Under the pieces are notes generated by a model that was given only the letters and a program-made list of their open reading frames with translations, did not search any database and was not told the origin of the DNA. This document shows positions 1 through 7,659 of a stretch of 64,000 bases of DNA, one piece after another. The position numbers and the translations under genes are program-made. This DNA comes from RGIG3513 sp045658985 (lineage in GTDB: Bacteria; Bacillota; Clostridia; Oscillospirales; Butyricicoccaceae): contig JAZOWC010000053.1 in assembly GCA_045658985.1 (NCBI GenBank), positions 16,836 to 80,835 on the forward strand. The letters run 5' to 3'. How positions within the stretch are numbered: the first letter of the stretch is position 1; the number at the start of each line of letters is the position of its first letter.

Positions 1-528
1 CAGCTTGAGTTTCTCCAAAATATGCAGGACACGAGGTTTTGGGAGCATTTTGGCTACAATAAGAGCCATGGCAACGCCTATACCTGTGTCCAGCATACGG
101 TTGAGCGAGTAGGTCACATAGGTATCAACGGGAGTATTGTACAGAATAATACAGAGCACAACTCCGCCGGGCTGTACGGCGCCGGGCCAGTAGAATATCT
201 GACTGAACAGAATAAGCAGAAGTACGCCCACAAAGAGAAAGGGGAGCATAATCGCCGAGCTGTGTCCGTCGGGGTGAATGAACAGATAGAGTCTGAACAG
301 AATAATGCCCAAAAATCCGCCTATAACTGTGCCTATAAGACGGTTGCCGCCGTTGAGTTTGGAGTCGTCAAATGCGCTGCCCATACCAAAAATAACGCCT
401 ATGCAGGCAAAGGTGGGGTTGCGGTCGATGAGCAGATAAACCAGCGCGCAAAGCAGGCAGGTGAATGCAGTCTTGAAGCTGCGCACTCCGATGGTAGCAT
501 TAAAACGGAACTTGTGATTGTGTTTCAT
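1..528 (-). CDS. ArAE/FUSC-like membrane exporter family protein, C-terminus outside window
   Basis: Reading the minus strand from an ATG at 528 gives 176 uninterrupted codons that run off the left edge. The start is supported by a GAAGGA ribosome binding site nine bases upstream. The protein has a short basic N-terminus (MKHNHKFRF) followed by several hydrophobic helices at about residues 18-35, 40-48, 64-83 and 92-112. A Gly-rich segment near residue 66 (GTVIGGFLGII) resembles the N-terminal membrane domain of the aromatic acid exporter family (PF06081, FUSC-related), proteins thought to move aromatic or other organic acids out of the cell. Substrate cannot be told. The C-terminal cytoplasmic part, which would confirm the family, lies outside the window. 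Confidence 0.6.
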   Translation of the reverse strand, partial: MKHNHKFRFNATIGVRSFKTAFTCLLCALVYLLIDRNPTFACIGVIFGMGSAFDDSKLNGGNRLIGTVIGGFLGIILFRLYLFIHPDGHSSAIMLPFLFVGVLLLILFSQIFYWPGAVQPGGVVLCIILYNTPVDTYVTYSLNRMLDTGIGVAMALIVAKMLPKPRVLHILEKLKL

Positions 529-677
529 ATCGTTGATCCTTCTTGTTGTTTTTCTAATACTAGATTATACCACTATGATATTATTAATTAAAGGGGTAAT
601 CCCATAAAAAATCCAATAAAAAGGCAGCAAATATTTGGTAAAAATTGTATAAGACTATACGATTGTCCTCAGGTTTG

Positions 678-686
678 TGCTATAAT
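678..686 (+). promoter_or_regulatory. Extended -10 promoter element
   Basis: TGC followed directly by TATAAT (681-686), 28 bases before the ATG at 715. No good -35 hexamer lies at the expected distance, which fits an extended -10 promoter. Confidence 0.5.
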
Positions 687-714
687 ATATATAATAAAAC
701 AATGGGAGGTCAGG

Positions 715-1074
715 ATGCAAAAACTGAAAAAGAACATAAAAAGAATACTTCAGTTTTTGCTGAATCCGAGATTTCTGTTGTGCTTTGGGATAGGCTGGCT
801 GATTACCAATGGCTGGGCATATGTCATGTTTGCTATGGGAACCTTCTTTGGCATCAAATGGATGATCGCGGTCGGAGGAGGATATCTGACCCTCTTGTGG
901 CTGCCTTTTTCTCCCGAAAAAATAATCACCGTTGCCATTGCAATCTGGCTGCTCAAAATATTCTTTCCTCAGGATACCAAGACTCTCGCCGTGCTCAAAG
1001 TAATGTACCGCAAGATCAGAAACTTATCTAAAAAGCGCACACGTGACAGCTCGTCTGCACAGTCCGATCAATAA
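715..1074 (+). CDS. Small membrane protein of unknown function
   Basis: A 119-residue protein with a basic N-terminus (residues 1-15), hydrophobic segments at about 20-45, 49-64 and 71-85, and a strongly basic, serine-rich tail (KKRTRDSSS near 107-113). I do not recognise the family. The start is fixed by a GGGAGGT ribosome binding site at 704-710 and an extended -10 element just upstream. The gene stands alone, converging on a minus-strand gene across a shared terminator. The basic tail suggests a cytoplasmic C-terminus; no catalytic motif is visible. Confidence 0.7.
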   Translation: MQKLKKNIKRILQFLLNPRFLLCFGIGWLITNGWAYVMFAMGTFFGIKWMIAVGGGYLTLLWLPFSPEKIITVAIAIWLLKIFFPQDTKTLAVLKVMYRKIRNLSKKRTRDSSSAQSDQ

Positions 1075-1077
1075 TAT

Positions 1078-1110
1078 AACACCCGTTTGTTTCATAAACA
1101 AACGGGTGTT
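1078..1110. terminator. Bidirectional hairpin between convergent genes
   Basis: Perfect 15-bp stem (arms 1078-1092 and 1096-1110) with a CAT loop, A-rich on one side and T-rich on the other, between genes ending at 1074 and 1114. Confidence 0.8.
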
Positions 1111-1113
1111 GTT

Positions 1114-1680
1114 TCATTTTGTTTGCAGATTATAGAATCGGCACAGACCTTCGCAAGCGGTTATTCCTGTATAGAATGTCTCAAACATATCGGGTACGGG
1201 GACTGTAGCTTTGACACCGTTGGTCTCCGCAGATATTGAATCGGTGGTGACGGTTACCGTGAGAGGGTGTTTTTTGCCCGTTTCCAGCGGATAGACGAGC
1301 CGGAGCAGGTTTTTGTGTACGATTTTGCCGTTCTCGGGCCACAACCTCCAGATGTTGATGCCGTTTTTGTATATCACGACCTCGAAATAGTTATCATATC
1401 TGATAACTCCGTTTTCGTCGGTTCTGACATCCTCGGCAATAACGATCAGCGGTGCGGCGATCCCCTCAAAATCACATTCGGTGTGGATGGTTACATTACC
1501 CGAGTGTTTATTCTTATCCAGCAGGGAAATGCTGGCGTAGCCGTCGCGGTAATCGGAGCATTTTGGGGCCTCGATGCAATCGTCTCGCTGCACAAAGGGC
1601 AGGGGTGGGTTGAATCTGTAGGAGTACGCCGTAATCAGCTCACTTGAGTCAAATTTGCCCTTGCCGAAATCGGTATACAT
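1114..1680 (-). CDS. Unknown protein, predicted beta-rich
   Basis: A 188-residue protein starting at the ATG at 1680 (MYTDFGKGKF). The frame is open further upstream, but that part overlaps the acetate-type transporter in another frame, so the internal ATG two bases after the transporter stop is preferred. Its ribosome binding site is weak, consistent with translational coupling. The sequence alternates hydrophobic and polar residues and carries aromatic, Asn- and Gly-rich turns (for example IWRLWPENGK near 115), suggesting a beta-sandwich such as a carbohydrate-binding or LamG-like fold. There is no signal peptide. I do not recognise the family; pairing with an acetate-type carrier is the only context clue. 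Confidence 0.6.
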   Translation of the reverse strand: MYTDFGKGKFDSSELITAYSYRFNPPLPFVQRDDCIEAPKCSDYRDGYASISLLDKNKHSGNVTIHTECDFEGIAAPLIVIAEDVRTDENGVIRYDNYFEVVIYKNGINIWRLWPENGKIVHKNLLRLVYPLETGKKHPLTVTVTTDSISAETNGVKATVPVPDMFETFYTGITACEGLCRFYNLQTK

Positions 1681-1681
1681 G

Positions 1682-2254
1682 TTATTTGTCGCCGAGAGGC
1701 AGAACGGTCTTGCCGAACTCGCCGTTGACGATCTGACCCATTGCGCTGTAAACGGCGGACAGACCGCAGAAGATACCCTCGTAGCCAGCAATCATGGTGA
1801 TGGTGTGGTTGCCGGTGAAATCACCCAGAGCAAGCAGAACGAACAGAATGGTCAGGCTGCCGAACACGACCTGAGTTGCACGGTTGTGCTTGAGTGTGCC
1901 GACAAACATAAAAGCGGTAAAGATGCCCCACAGCAGCAGGTAGTAGCCCATAGCCACCTTGCTTGCGGCTTCGATGCCACCCTTTGCAAAGGGATTGACC
2001 CAGATGATAACAAGACTCCACCAGAAGAGACCGTAAGCGGTAAATGCGGTGCCGCCGAATGTTGCACCCTGCTTGAGCTCACGGATACCGGCGATGATCT
2101 GTGCAAGACCGCCAAGAGCGATGCCCATAGCAACAATAACGATGGACAGAGGCAGCAGGCCGGCGTTGTGCAGGTTGAGAAGTACGGTTGTCATACCAAA
2201 GCCCAGCAGACCGAGAGGTCCGGGATTGGCGTGCTTTGTTGCGTGATCAGACAT
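1682..2254 (-). CDS. GPR1/FUN34/YaaH (SatP) family acetate-type transporter
   Basis: A 190-residue protein, normal family length, with six predicted membrane helices. The family signature stands at residues 10-26 (NPGPLGLLGF and MTTVLLNL), and a later conserved Gly/Asn-rich stretch (LALGDFTGNH) is also present. Members such as E. coli SatP and yeast Ady2 carry acetate or succinate across the cytoplasmic membrane, so acetate/succinate exchange is the likely role in this fermenter. The start is supported by GGAGGAT eight bases upstream. A TTGCTT-17-TATAAT promoter overlapped by a palindrome lies just upstream, suggesting repression of this gene. The unknown gene at 1114-1680 follows after two bases. 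Confidence 0.92.
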   Translation of the reverse strand: MSDHATKHANPGPLGLLGFGMTTVLLNLHNAGLLPLSIVIVAMGIALGGLAQIIAGIRELKQGATFGGTAFTAYGLFWWSLVIIWVNPFAKGGIEAASKVAMGYYLLLWGIFTAFMFVGTLKHNRATQVVFGSLTILFVLLALGDFTGNHTITMIAGYEGIFCGLSAVYSAMGQIVNGEFGKTVLPLGDK

Positions 2255-2269
2255 AAGAATCCTCCAAAA

Positions 2270-2294
2270 AATATAATAGCCACACTATTATATT
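2270..2294. promoter_or_regulatory. Palindromic operator candidate over the acetate transporter promoter
   Basis: Perfect 10-bp arms AATATAATAG and CTATTATATT (2270-2279, 2285-2294) around CCACA. The right arm covers the -10 hexamer of the transporter promoter, so a bound protein would block RNA polymerase. AT-richness makes a chance match somewhat more likely than for mixed sequence. Confidence 0.5.
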
Positions 2295-2315
2295 GGATAC
2301 TCCGCAAAAAAGCAA
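2287..2315 (-). promoter_or_regulatory. Sigma-A type promoter for the acetate-type transporter
   Basis: On the minus strand TTGCTT (2310-2315) and TATAAT (2287-2292) are separated by 17 bases, about 30 bases before the start codon at 2254. Confidence 0.6.
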
Positions 2316-2384
2316 GAAAAACCGCGAAAAAGTGGATGTGTTTTATGCAGTGAGCAGATTCATACGTAGAACATAATAACAAAA

Positions 2385-2412
2385 AATGGAGCGGAAATGC
2401 TTCCGCTCCATT
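2385..2412 (-). terminator. Intrinsic terminator after the YbjN-like gene
   Basis: 12-bp stem (AATGGAGCGGAA, loop ATGC) followed on the minus strand by a run of T residues, 16 bases beyond the stop codon at 2428. Confidence 0.85.
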
Positions 2413-2427
2413 AAAATATCGAGAAAA

Positions 2428-2850
2428 TTATCCTCGCGATGCACGCAGCAGTGCGGGGTAGGCTTCTTCAATAATTTTGACAATACGCATAACTATTTCT
2501 TCTGCGCTTGCTGCCGGATCGGGACAACAGTAGAGATAGTCATATTCCAGATTGACGTTACCTTCGTTATCCATAACAAACTTGACAAAACGATAAGCAG
2601 CGTTCAGTCTGTTGATGAGGGGCAGGATTTTGTCACTCAGAGAGTTCTCGACCTTCAACAAGCCGAATACGCGAACGGCAACGTCGTTATTGTCGTCTGT
2701 GCTGATAAAACGTATTTGGTATGGAGTGTTATTGTCTGTCGCAAATTGCAGCCACACGTTGCTTGCAGGCCCGCATTCTTCGGCAAATACCTTGAAACCC
2801 GATTTGTTTTTCAAAGTATCATATATGGCATCGGTCATTTTGTGTATCAT
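2428..2850 (-). CDS. YbjN domain-containing protein
   Basis: A 140-residue soluble protein. The central stretch (VKFVMDNEGNVNLEYDY, about 91-107) followed by ASAEEIVMRIVKIIEEAYP is typical of the YbjN family (PF10722), small alpha/beta proteins related to type III secretion chaperone folds whose role is unclear; E. coli YbjN affects stress and motility. The ATG at 2850 has AAGGAGAA upstream. It forms a single-gene unit bounded by terminators at 2385-2412 and 2909-2934. No catalytic residues are apparent, and a regulatory or chaperone-like role is only inferred from the family. Confidence 0.75.
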   Translation of the reverse strand: MIHKMTDAIYDTLKNKSGFKVFAEECGPASNVWLQFATDNNTPYQIRFISTDDNNDVAVRVFGLLKVENSLSDKILPLINRLNAAYRFVKFVMDNEGNVNLEYDYLYCCPDPAASAEEIVMRIVKIIEEAYPALLRASRG

Positions 2851-2908
2851 GGTATTCTCCTTTTTTCTGTATGGATTAGGTCGGTGTGGTCAAATATTAT
2901 AAAAGAGT

Positions 2909-2934
2909 GGGGAAGCAGATGGTTCTGCTTCCCC
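2909..2934 (-). terminator. Terminator after the reverse rubrerythrin gene
   Basis: 10-bp GC-rich stem (GGGGAAGCAG / CTGCTTCCCC) starting 24 bases past the stop at 2958, followed on the minus strand by a T-containing stretch. Confidence 0.75.
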
Positions 2935-2957
2935 TTGGAATATGCAATATTTGACTA

Positions 2958-3545
2958 TTAACCGAAGTATCTCTTCAGCAGGCCTTCCAGAGCCTTGCCG
3001 TGACGAGCCTCGTCGCGAGCCATCTCATGGACGGTGTCATGGATAGCATCCAGGTTGTTCATCTTGGCGACCTTTGCCAGATCGAACTTGCCTGCGGTTG
3101 CGCCGTACTCGCAGTCTACACGCCACTTCAGGTTGTCCTTGGTGGTAGCCTTCATCATAGGCTCGAGATCCTCGCCCAGCAGCTCTGCAAACTTTGCAGC
3201 GTGCTCTGCTTCTTCCCAAGCTGCCTTCTCCCAGTAGAGACCGATCTCGGGGTAGCCCTCGCGGTGTGCGATGCGAGCCATGCACAGATACATACCGACC
3301 TCAGAGCACTCGCCGTTGAAGTTAGCCATCAGCTGCTCGAAGATGTACTTCTTGTTTTCTTCGGTGATGTCGGGGTTGTTCTTGACGGTCTTTGCGTAGA
3401 TGCCGTACTCGTGCTCTGCAGCCAGCTTCATCTCGCCCTTTACCTCGTTGAACTTCTCAGCGGGGACCTTGCATACGGGGCACTTTTCGGGAGCTGCATC
3501 GCCCTCGTGAACATAACCGCAAACTGTGCAAACAAACTTTTTCAT
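2958..3545 (-). CDS. Reverse rubrerythrin (NADH peroxidase type)
   Basis: A 195-residue protein with an N-terminal rubredoxin domain (CTVCG at 6-10 and CPVC at 22-25, the four iron ligands) followed by a rubrerythrin di-iron four-helix domain. The latter shows an E..YLCMARIAHREG helix, EEAEHAAKF (about 129-137) and a C-terminal EARHGKAL. This reversed order defines the reverse rubrerythrins of clostridia, cytoplasmic enzymes that reduce hydrogen peroxide (and sometimes oxygen) to water with electrons from NADH through partner flavoproteins. AGGAGGAAAT precedes the ATG. It follows the Rrf2 regulator gene by 33 bases and ends in its own terminator, so the two probably form a peroxide or iron-responsive operon. 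Confidence 0.95.
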   Translation of the reverse strand: MKKFVCTVCGYVHEGDAAPEKCPVCKVPAEKFNEVKGEMKLAAEHEYGIYAKTVKNNPDITEENKKYIFEQLMANFNGECSEVGMYLCMARIAHREGYPEIGLYWEKAAWEEAEHAAKFAELLGEDLEPMMKATTKDNLKWRVDCEYGATAGKFDLAKVAKMNNLDAIHDTVHEMARDEARHGKALEGLLKRYFG

Positions 3546-3578
3546 TGATATTTCCTCCTGATTTTTAATTTATAATTT

Positions 3579-3983
3579 TTATTTGTTGATAAAATTAATT
3601 ATTTTGGCGTTGTAGAGCCTGTCACGAAGTTCTGTGGAAATCTCGCCCAACAAGCAGTGGAAGGGGCAGCAGTTCTTGTCAGATACTCTGGTACAGTCAA
3701 AATCCTCGCTGAGGCAATGGTTGAGCTTGAGCGGGCCGTCGATACATTCTATGATATGTCCCAGCGAAAGCTCGCTAATATCGGCTGTCAGGTAGTAGCC
3801 GCCGGTTGCGCCCTTGTTGGCTGCAACGATCTTGTACTCGGAGAGCCTGCGGAGAATCTTGAGAGTGAAGCGTATAGTTACACCGGTTTCCTCTGAAAGA
3901 GTCTTTGCCGACAGCTGTTTGTTGTGTCTGGCAAGAGTGTACACTATTCGTAGTGCGTAGTCTGCTTCGTGTGTCATTCTCAT
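3579..3983 (-). CDS. Rrf2 family transcriptional regulator
   Basis: A 134-residue winged-helix protein (MRMTHEADYALRIV start, GYYLTADISEL wing near 70-80) of the Rrf2 family, which includes IscR, NsrR and CymR. A frame extension to 3998 exists, but AGGTGAT lies just before the ATG at 3983, so that start is chosen. Five cysteines cluster near residues 95-115 (spacing C-x6-C-x7-CC-x3-C), in the region where IscR and NsrR bind an iron-sulfur cluster, so redox, NO or iron sensing is plausible but inferred. It has a TTGACA-17-TACACT promoter and is followed by the reverse rubrerythrin gene, the likely target, possibly with autoregulation. Confidence 0.9.
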   Translation of the reverse strand: MRMTHEADYALRIVYTLARHNKQLSAKTLSEETGVTIRFTLKILRRLSEYKIVAANKGATGGYYLTADISELSLGHIIECIDGPLKLNHCLSEDFDCTRVSDKNCCPFHCLLGEISTELRDRLYNAKIINFINK

Positions 3984-4014
3984 TATTATCACCTGCAATA
4001 TTGTTTACGCGTTT

Positions 4015-4043
4015 AGTGTATATTATATTTTGGTTTTTGTCAA
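4015..4043 (-). promoter_or_regulatory. Promoter of the Rrf2-rubrerythrin operon
   Basis: Minus-strand TTGACA (4038-4043), 17-base spacer, TACACT (4015-4020); about 30 bases upstream of the start at 3983. Confidence 0.6.
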
Positions 4044-4101
4044 TAGGTTTTTTATAATTTTTTTGATTTGGGTCAATTTTTTCATATGTGGGACATCCGA
4101 C

Positions 4102-4130
4102 TTGTATTTTTTATATAAAAGTGGTATTAT
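4102..4130 (+). promoter_or_regulatory. Promoter of the lipid kinase-hydrolase pair
   Basis: TTGTAT (4102-4107), 17-base spacer, TATTAT (4125-4130), divergent from the Rrf2 promoter and 36 bases before the ATG at 4167. Confidence 0.55.
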
Positions 4131-4166
4131 TATTGAATATAGATATGATTGGGGAGAGTGCGCGCA

Positions 4167-5051
4167 ATGATTTATTTCATCATCAATCCGCTTGCGGGCG
4201 GAGGAAACGGAAACAGCGCCATATCAGTAATCGAAGATATATTAAAGGACTGTCCTCTGGAATACAAGCTCTATGAGAGTAAATATCAGGGTCATGCTAT
4301 CGAACTTGCACGTGAGCTGTCAAATCTGCCCGATTGTACCGGATTGGTTGCGGTAGGCGGTGACGGTACATTTTCCGAAGTTCTCAACGGAATGAACACC
4401 GCAGTGCCTCTTGGTCTTATTCCCTGCGGCACCGGCAACGACTTTGCCTGCGGTGCAGGTATCAGCAAGGATATTTCCGATGCTCTCATGGCAATCATTG
4501 GCGGAAACACCGCCCCTATGGATTTTATTACTGTGGGAGACAGGAGATGTCTCAATATCACCGGTACCGGCTTTGACGTTGACATTCTCGCCAGAGAAGC
4601 ACGTTACAGAAAAAAGCTGAAGACCAAGTATACATATTATCTCGCGCTTATTGCCACAATTTTTTCTATCAAGTTCCGCAGGCTTAAAGCTGTCATTGAT
4701 GATCAGACTGTTATTGACCGTGATATACTTATTATGGTTGCGGCAAACGGACGTTTTTTTGGCGGCGGTATGCCTATGGTTCCGTCAGCCGTTACCAATG
4801 ACGGAATTATGGACGTGCTTATCGTCAAAAAAGTACCCTATATCGTTATTCCCAAACTGCTCATTTGCTTCCTCAAAGGTAATATAGAAGAACAGACCAA
4901 ATACGTTGATATCTACCGCTGCAAGAAGGTCAGCTGTGAGGTAGAAGGCTCCACCGATATTGAGGTGGACGGAGAGATAGTATCTCTGCTGCCTGCAGAG
5001 ATCAGGATTCACAGCGGTGAGCTTCGCGTGTTCTGCAAGGAGAGTATATGA
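4167..5051 (+). CDS. Diacylglycerol kinase-like lipid kinase (DagK/YegS family)
   Basis: A 294-residue protein with the DAGK catalytic fold: INPLAGGG at 6-13, the nucleotide-binding GGDGT at 64-68 followed by EVLNG, and PCGTGNDFA near 86-94. Family members phosphorylate diacylglycerol or related lipids with ATP at the inner face of the membrane, usually recycling diacylglycerol into phosphatidic acid. The exact lipid is not shown. The start is the ATG at 4167 behind GGGGAGAG (4151-4158); an in-frame TTG at 4149 is rejected because it would encode the ribosome binding site. The next gene overlaps the stop by four bases, indicating translational coupling. Confidence 0.92.
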   Translation: MIYFIINPLAGGGNGNSAISVIEDILKDCPLEYKLYESKYQGHAIELARELSNLPDCTGLVAVGGDGTFSEVLNGMNTAVPLGLIPCGTGNDFACGAGISKDISDALMAIIGGNTAPMDFITVGDRRCLNITGTGFDVDILAREARYRKKLKTKYTYYLALIATIFSIKFRRLKAVIDDQTVIDRDILIMVAANGRFFGGGMPMVPSAVTNDGIMDVLIVKKVPYIVIPKLLICFLKGNIEEQTKYVDIYRCKKVSCEVEGSTDIEVDGEIVSLLPAEIRIHSGELRVFCKESI

Positions 5052-6019
5052 AGAAAAAAACAGCCGCATTGGCTCTTGGAGCACTGGCAGCGGGCGCATG
5101 TGGATACGCGGCGTTGAGAATGGCGCTCAATGCCATAATCGCACCCGAAAAACCTAAATATATGCCCGACGGCAAAGGCTTTATGGGACGCATTCAGGCA
5201 TCCCTTGCCGAGTACAGAGACGTCATGAACAGCTCCTCTGCGAGGCTGCATGCCCGCAACCCCGAAAAGGTGTATATAACCAACAAAGAAGGATTGAGAT
5301 TGTGCGGTCATTGGATCGAGGCTGAGGCTCCCAAACGCACGGTTGTGATGATGCACGGTTTTCGCTCGGGATGGGACAAGGATTTTGCCGTAGCAGTGGA
5401 TTTCTTTGTTGGATGCGGATGTAATCTGCTGATCATCGAACAGCGCGCAAGAGGCGAGAGCGAGGGTAAATATATCACGTACGGCATCCGCGAGCGGTTT
5501 GACTGTATTGAATGGCTTGTATACGCCGACAGCAGATGCGGCGGCAAGCTGCCTTTATATGCAGACGGTATTTCTATGGGCGCGGGCACGGTTATGCTTG
5601 CGTCCGAGCTTGATATGCCAAAAAATGTTGCCGGAATTCTGGCCGACTGCGGATTTACGTCGCCGGCAGAGATAATATCCTACGTGATGAAGCAATCCTA
5701 CGGCCTGCCAGAAAAGCCTATCGTGCCTATTCTTAGCGCCCTGTGCAAAAAAGTTGCCGGCTTTGGATTCTATGACAGGAGCACCGAGGATGCGCTCAAG
5801 AACAATAAACGCCCCTTGCTCCTTATACACGGCGAGGATGACTTGTTTGTTCCGTGTGAGATGTCTGTACGCAACTATAACGCAACCGCAGGCCCAAAAG
5901 AGCTGATTATCGTTCCCGGCGCAGGGCACGGCTTGAGCTATCTGGTTGACAGAGAGATATGCGAGAGCGCTATTCTGAGATTCTTTGACAGCTGTGAGCA
6001 GAACTGGACTGCAGACTGA
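5048..6019 (+). CDS. Alpha/beta hydrolase with N-terminal membrane anchor
   Basis: A 323-residue protein. Residues 5-31 form a hydrophobic Ala/Gly-rich segment, so it is probably anchored or exported. The fold follows from MHGFRSG near 102-108, the nucleophile elbow DGISMGA with Ser176, a late acid in HGEDDLFVP (about Asp264/265) and His294 in GAGHG. These form a plausible Ser-Asp-His triad. The closest recognised group is the YfhR/BEM46-type serine hydrolases. Substrate is unknown, but coupling by an ATGA overlap to a lipid kinase hints at a lipid or ester substrate (inference). It ends at a shared terminator. Confidence 0.9.
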   Translation: MKKKTAALALGALAAGACGYAALRMALNAIIAPEKPKYMPDGKGFMGRIQASLAEYRDVMNSSSARLHARNPEKVYITNKEGLRLCGHWIEAEAPKRTVVMMHGFRSGWDKDFAVAVDFFVGCGCNLLIIEQRARGESEGKYITYGIRERFDCIEWLVYADSRCGGKLPLYADGISMGAGTVMLASELDMPKNVAGILADCGFTSPAEIISYVMKQSYGLPEKPIVPILSALCKKVAGFGFYDRSTEDALKNNKRPLLLIHGEDDLFVPCEMSVRNYNATAGPKELIIVPGAGHGLSYLVDREICESAILRFFDSCEQNWTAD

Positions 6020-6031
6020 TAATATGATAAT

Positions 6032-6067
6032 AATAACACCGTTTGGATGTATCCAAACGGTGTTATT
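6032..6067. terminator. Bidirectional terminator between convergent genes
   Basis: Perfect 17-bp inverted repeat (AATAACACCGTTTGGAT and complement, loop GT) midway between stops at 6019 and 6084. Confidence 0.85.
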
Positions 6068-6083
6068 ACTTATTGAGATTAAC

Positions 6084-7517
6084 TTACTTGATGGGACGGG
6101 GCTTGACACCCTTGGGGATGGGACATACGTAACCGTCGCCTACGCGCTCTTTGAACTCTTCCCACATGGGCTTGAGGAGCTCGGGGTTGTCGATGATGTC
6201 GATGGCGGTACCTGCCATGGTCTTACCTGCAAACAGCATACCCTTGTGTGCAAAAGAAGCAACGTTCTGTGCGGTGTGCTGCCAGGAGTGGCCGGGAGTG
6301 CCGTATGCGTGGGTAGCAATGTTCAGGTTGATGGTGGGGCAGCACCAGCTTACGTCACCGACGTCGGTGGAACCCATGCCGCAGCTTTCATTCTCGGGGC
6401 AGGGGAGAACGTACTGGCAATACATCTCACCGGCATGAGCTGCAAAAGCCTTGGAGAATTCTTTACCCTGAGAGTTAACGAGAGACTTGGCGTCACGTGC
6501 AAAGTCAACGGTAAAGGTCTTTGCGATCTCGTCAACAAACTTCTGCTCTTCTTCGGTAAGCTGAGGAGCGCCGAAGAGGTTCATATTCTCGGTGGAAAGC
6601 TCTGCCAGAGGACGGTTTGCGATGACGTTGGAAGCAGCCTTGTAGAAGTCGATCTCTACCTCGGTCTGAGTCATCATAGCTGCGCCGCGTGCGATATCAC
6701 ATACCCACTCGTAGATCTTCTGTGCGTCGTCGATTCTGGGAGCGCGGCAGAGGTACAGAACCTCAGCTTCGGGCTGAACAACGTTGGGGGAGCTGCCGCC
6801 GCTGTTGGTAACAGCATAGTGTACGCGGCAGTCAGACATGATATGCTCACGCATATAGTTTACGCCGACGTTGGTAAGCTCAACAGCGTCAAGTGCGCTT
6901 CTGCCCTTGTGGGGAGAACCTGCAGCATGTGCTGCGATACCCTTGAACTTGAATGCAACCTGGATATTGGCCAGAGAGGAGGACATACGGGGATAGTTGA
7001 GGCCGGCGGGATGCCATGTGATAGCAGCGTCGAGGCCGTTGAATACGCCTTCACGAGCCATAAATGCCTTGCCGGAGCCGCCTTCTTCACCGGGAGTACC
7101 GTAGAAAATAACGGTACCGGACTTGCCGGTCTCCTGCAGATAGTCTTTAACAGCGATAGCAGCTGCCAGAGAGCCTACGCCCAGCAGATTGTGACCGCAG
7201 CCGTGGCCGCAAGCACCCTTCTCAAGGGGTTCTCTGGTTGCGGAGCAACCGACCTGGCTCAGATTGAACAGAGCGTCGTATTCGCCGAGGAAGCCGATGA
7301 CAGGCTTGCCGGAGCCGAAAGTACCGGTGAATGCAGTTGCAATATCAGCAACGTTTCTTTCTACCTTAAAGCCCTCTGCCTCCAGAGTAGCACAGAGATC
7401 GTCAGCAGACTTGAACTCTACGAATGCAGTCTCTGCATAACCCCAGATACGGTCGCTGAGAGCGGTCAGCTGTTCGGAGCGGCTTTCGATAGCTTTTTCA
7501 ACGATTGTTTTTTTCAT
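6084..7517 (-). CDS. abgB: AbgB-like M20 amidohydrolase (aminobenzoyl-glutamate utilisation type)
   Basis: A 477-residue zinc-type peptidase/amidohydrolase of the M20 family. Visible elements are GEYDAL (79-83), CGHGCGHN (103-110), the catalytic GEEGG (143-147), TWHPAG near 168-172 and the dimerisation domain with SGGSSPNVV. Length and motifs match AbgB, one subunit of p-aminobenzoyl-glutamate hydrolase, which splits folate breakdown products; related clostridial proteins may act on other N-acyl amino acids or dipeptides. No AbgA partner is present here. It has its own TTGATT-17-TATAAT promoter and GGAGGAGAT site, and lies downstream of a dicarboxylate/amino-acid symporter, so a salvage role is likely. 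Confidence 0.88.
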   Translation of the reverse strand: MKKTIVEKAIESRSEQLTALSDRIWGYAETAFVEFKSADDLCATLEAEGFKVERNVADIATAFTGTFGSGKPVIGFLGEYDALFNLSQVGCSATREPLEKGACGHGCGHNLLGVGSLAAAIAVKDYLQETGKSGTVIFYGTPGEEGGSGKAFMAREGVFNGLDAAITWHPAGLNYPRMSSSLANIQVAFKFKGIAAHAAGSPHKGRSALDAVELTNVGVNYMREHIMSDCRVHYAVTNSGGSSPNVVQPEAEVLYLCRAPRIDDAQKIYEWVCDIARGAAMMTQTEVEIDFYKAASNVIANRPLAELSTENMNLFGAPQLTEEEQKFVDEIAKTFTVDFARDAKSLVNSQGKEFSKAFAAHAGEMYCQYVLPCPENESCGMGSTDVGDVSWCCPTINLNIATHAYGTPGHSWQHTAQNVASFAHKGMLFAGKTMAGTAIDIIDNPELLKPMWEEFKERVGDGYVCPIPKGVKPRPIK

Positions 7518-7562
7518 CTTGATATCTCCTCCGTGTGTCTATAAAAAATTACTTATACAAGA

Positions 7563-7591
7563 ATTATATAATATATTGCTCGAAAAATCAA
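7563..7591 (-). promoter_or_regulatory. Promoter of the AbgB-like gene
   Basis: Minus-strand TTGATT (7586-7591), 17 bases, TATAAT (7563-7568), about 45 bases before the start at 7517. Confidence 0.65.
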
Positions 7592-7612
7592 ACAAAAACT
7601 ATGCAAAAACAC

Positions 7613-7640
7613 AAAAAATCCCCGCTGCAAGGCAGCGGGG
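7613..7640 (-). terminator. Intrinsic terminator after the symporter gene
   Basis: Nine-base-pair stem CCCCGCTGC/GCAGCGGGG (7620-7640) followed on the minus strand by TTTTTT. It separates the symporter from the AbgB-like gene. Confidence 0.9.
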
Positions 7641-7659
7641 AGATGTTTCGGGTAACGTA

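Noticed and set aside
5985..7544. Long open frame on the plus strand opposite the AbgB-like gene (519 codons)
   Set aside because: The opposite strand encodes a full, motif-complete M20 enzyme with promoter and ribosome binding site. The plus-strand translation is Cys/Val/Gly-rich with no known motif: an antisense shadow caused by codon bias.
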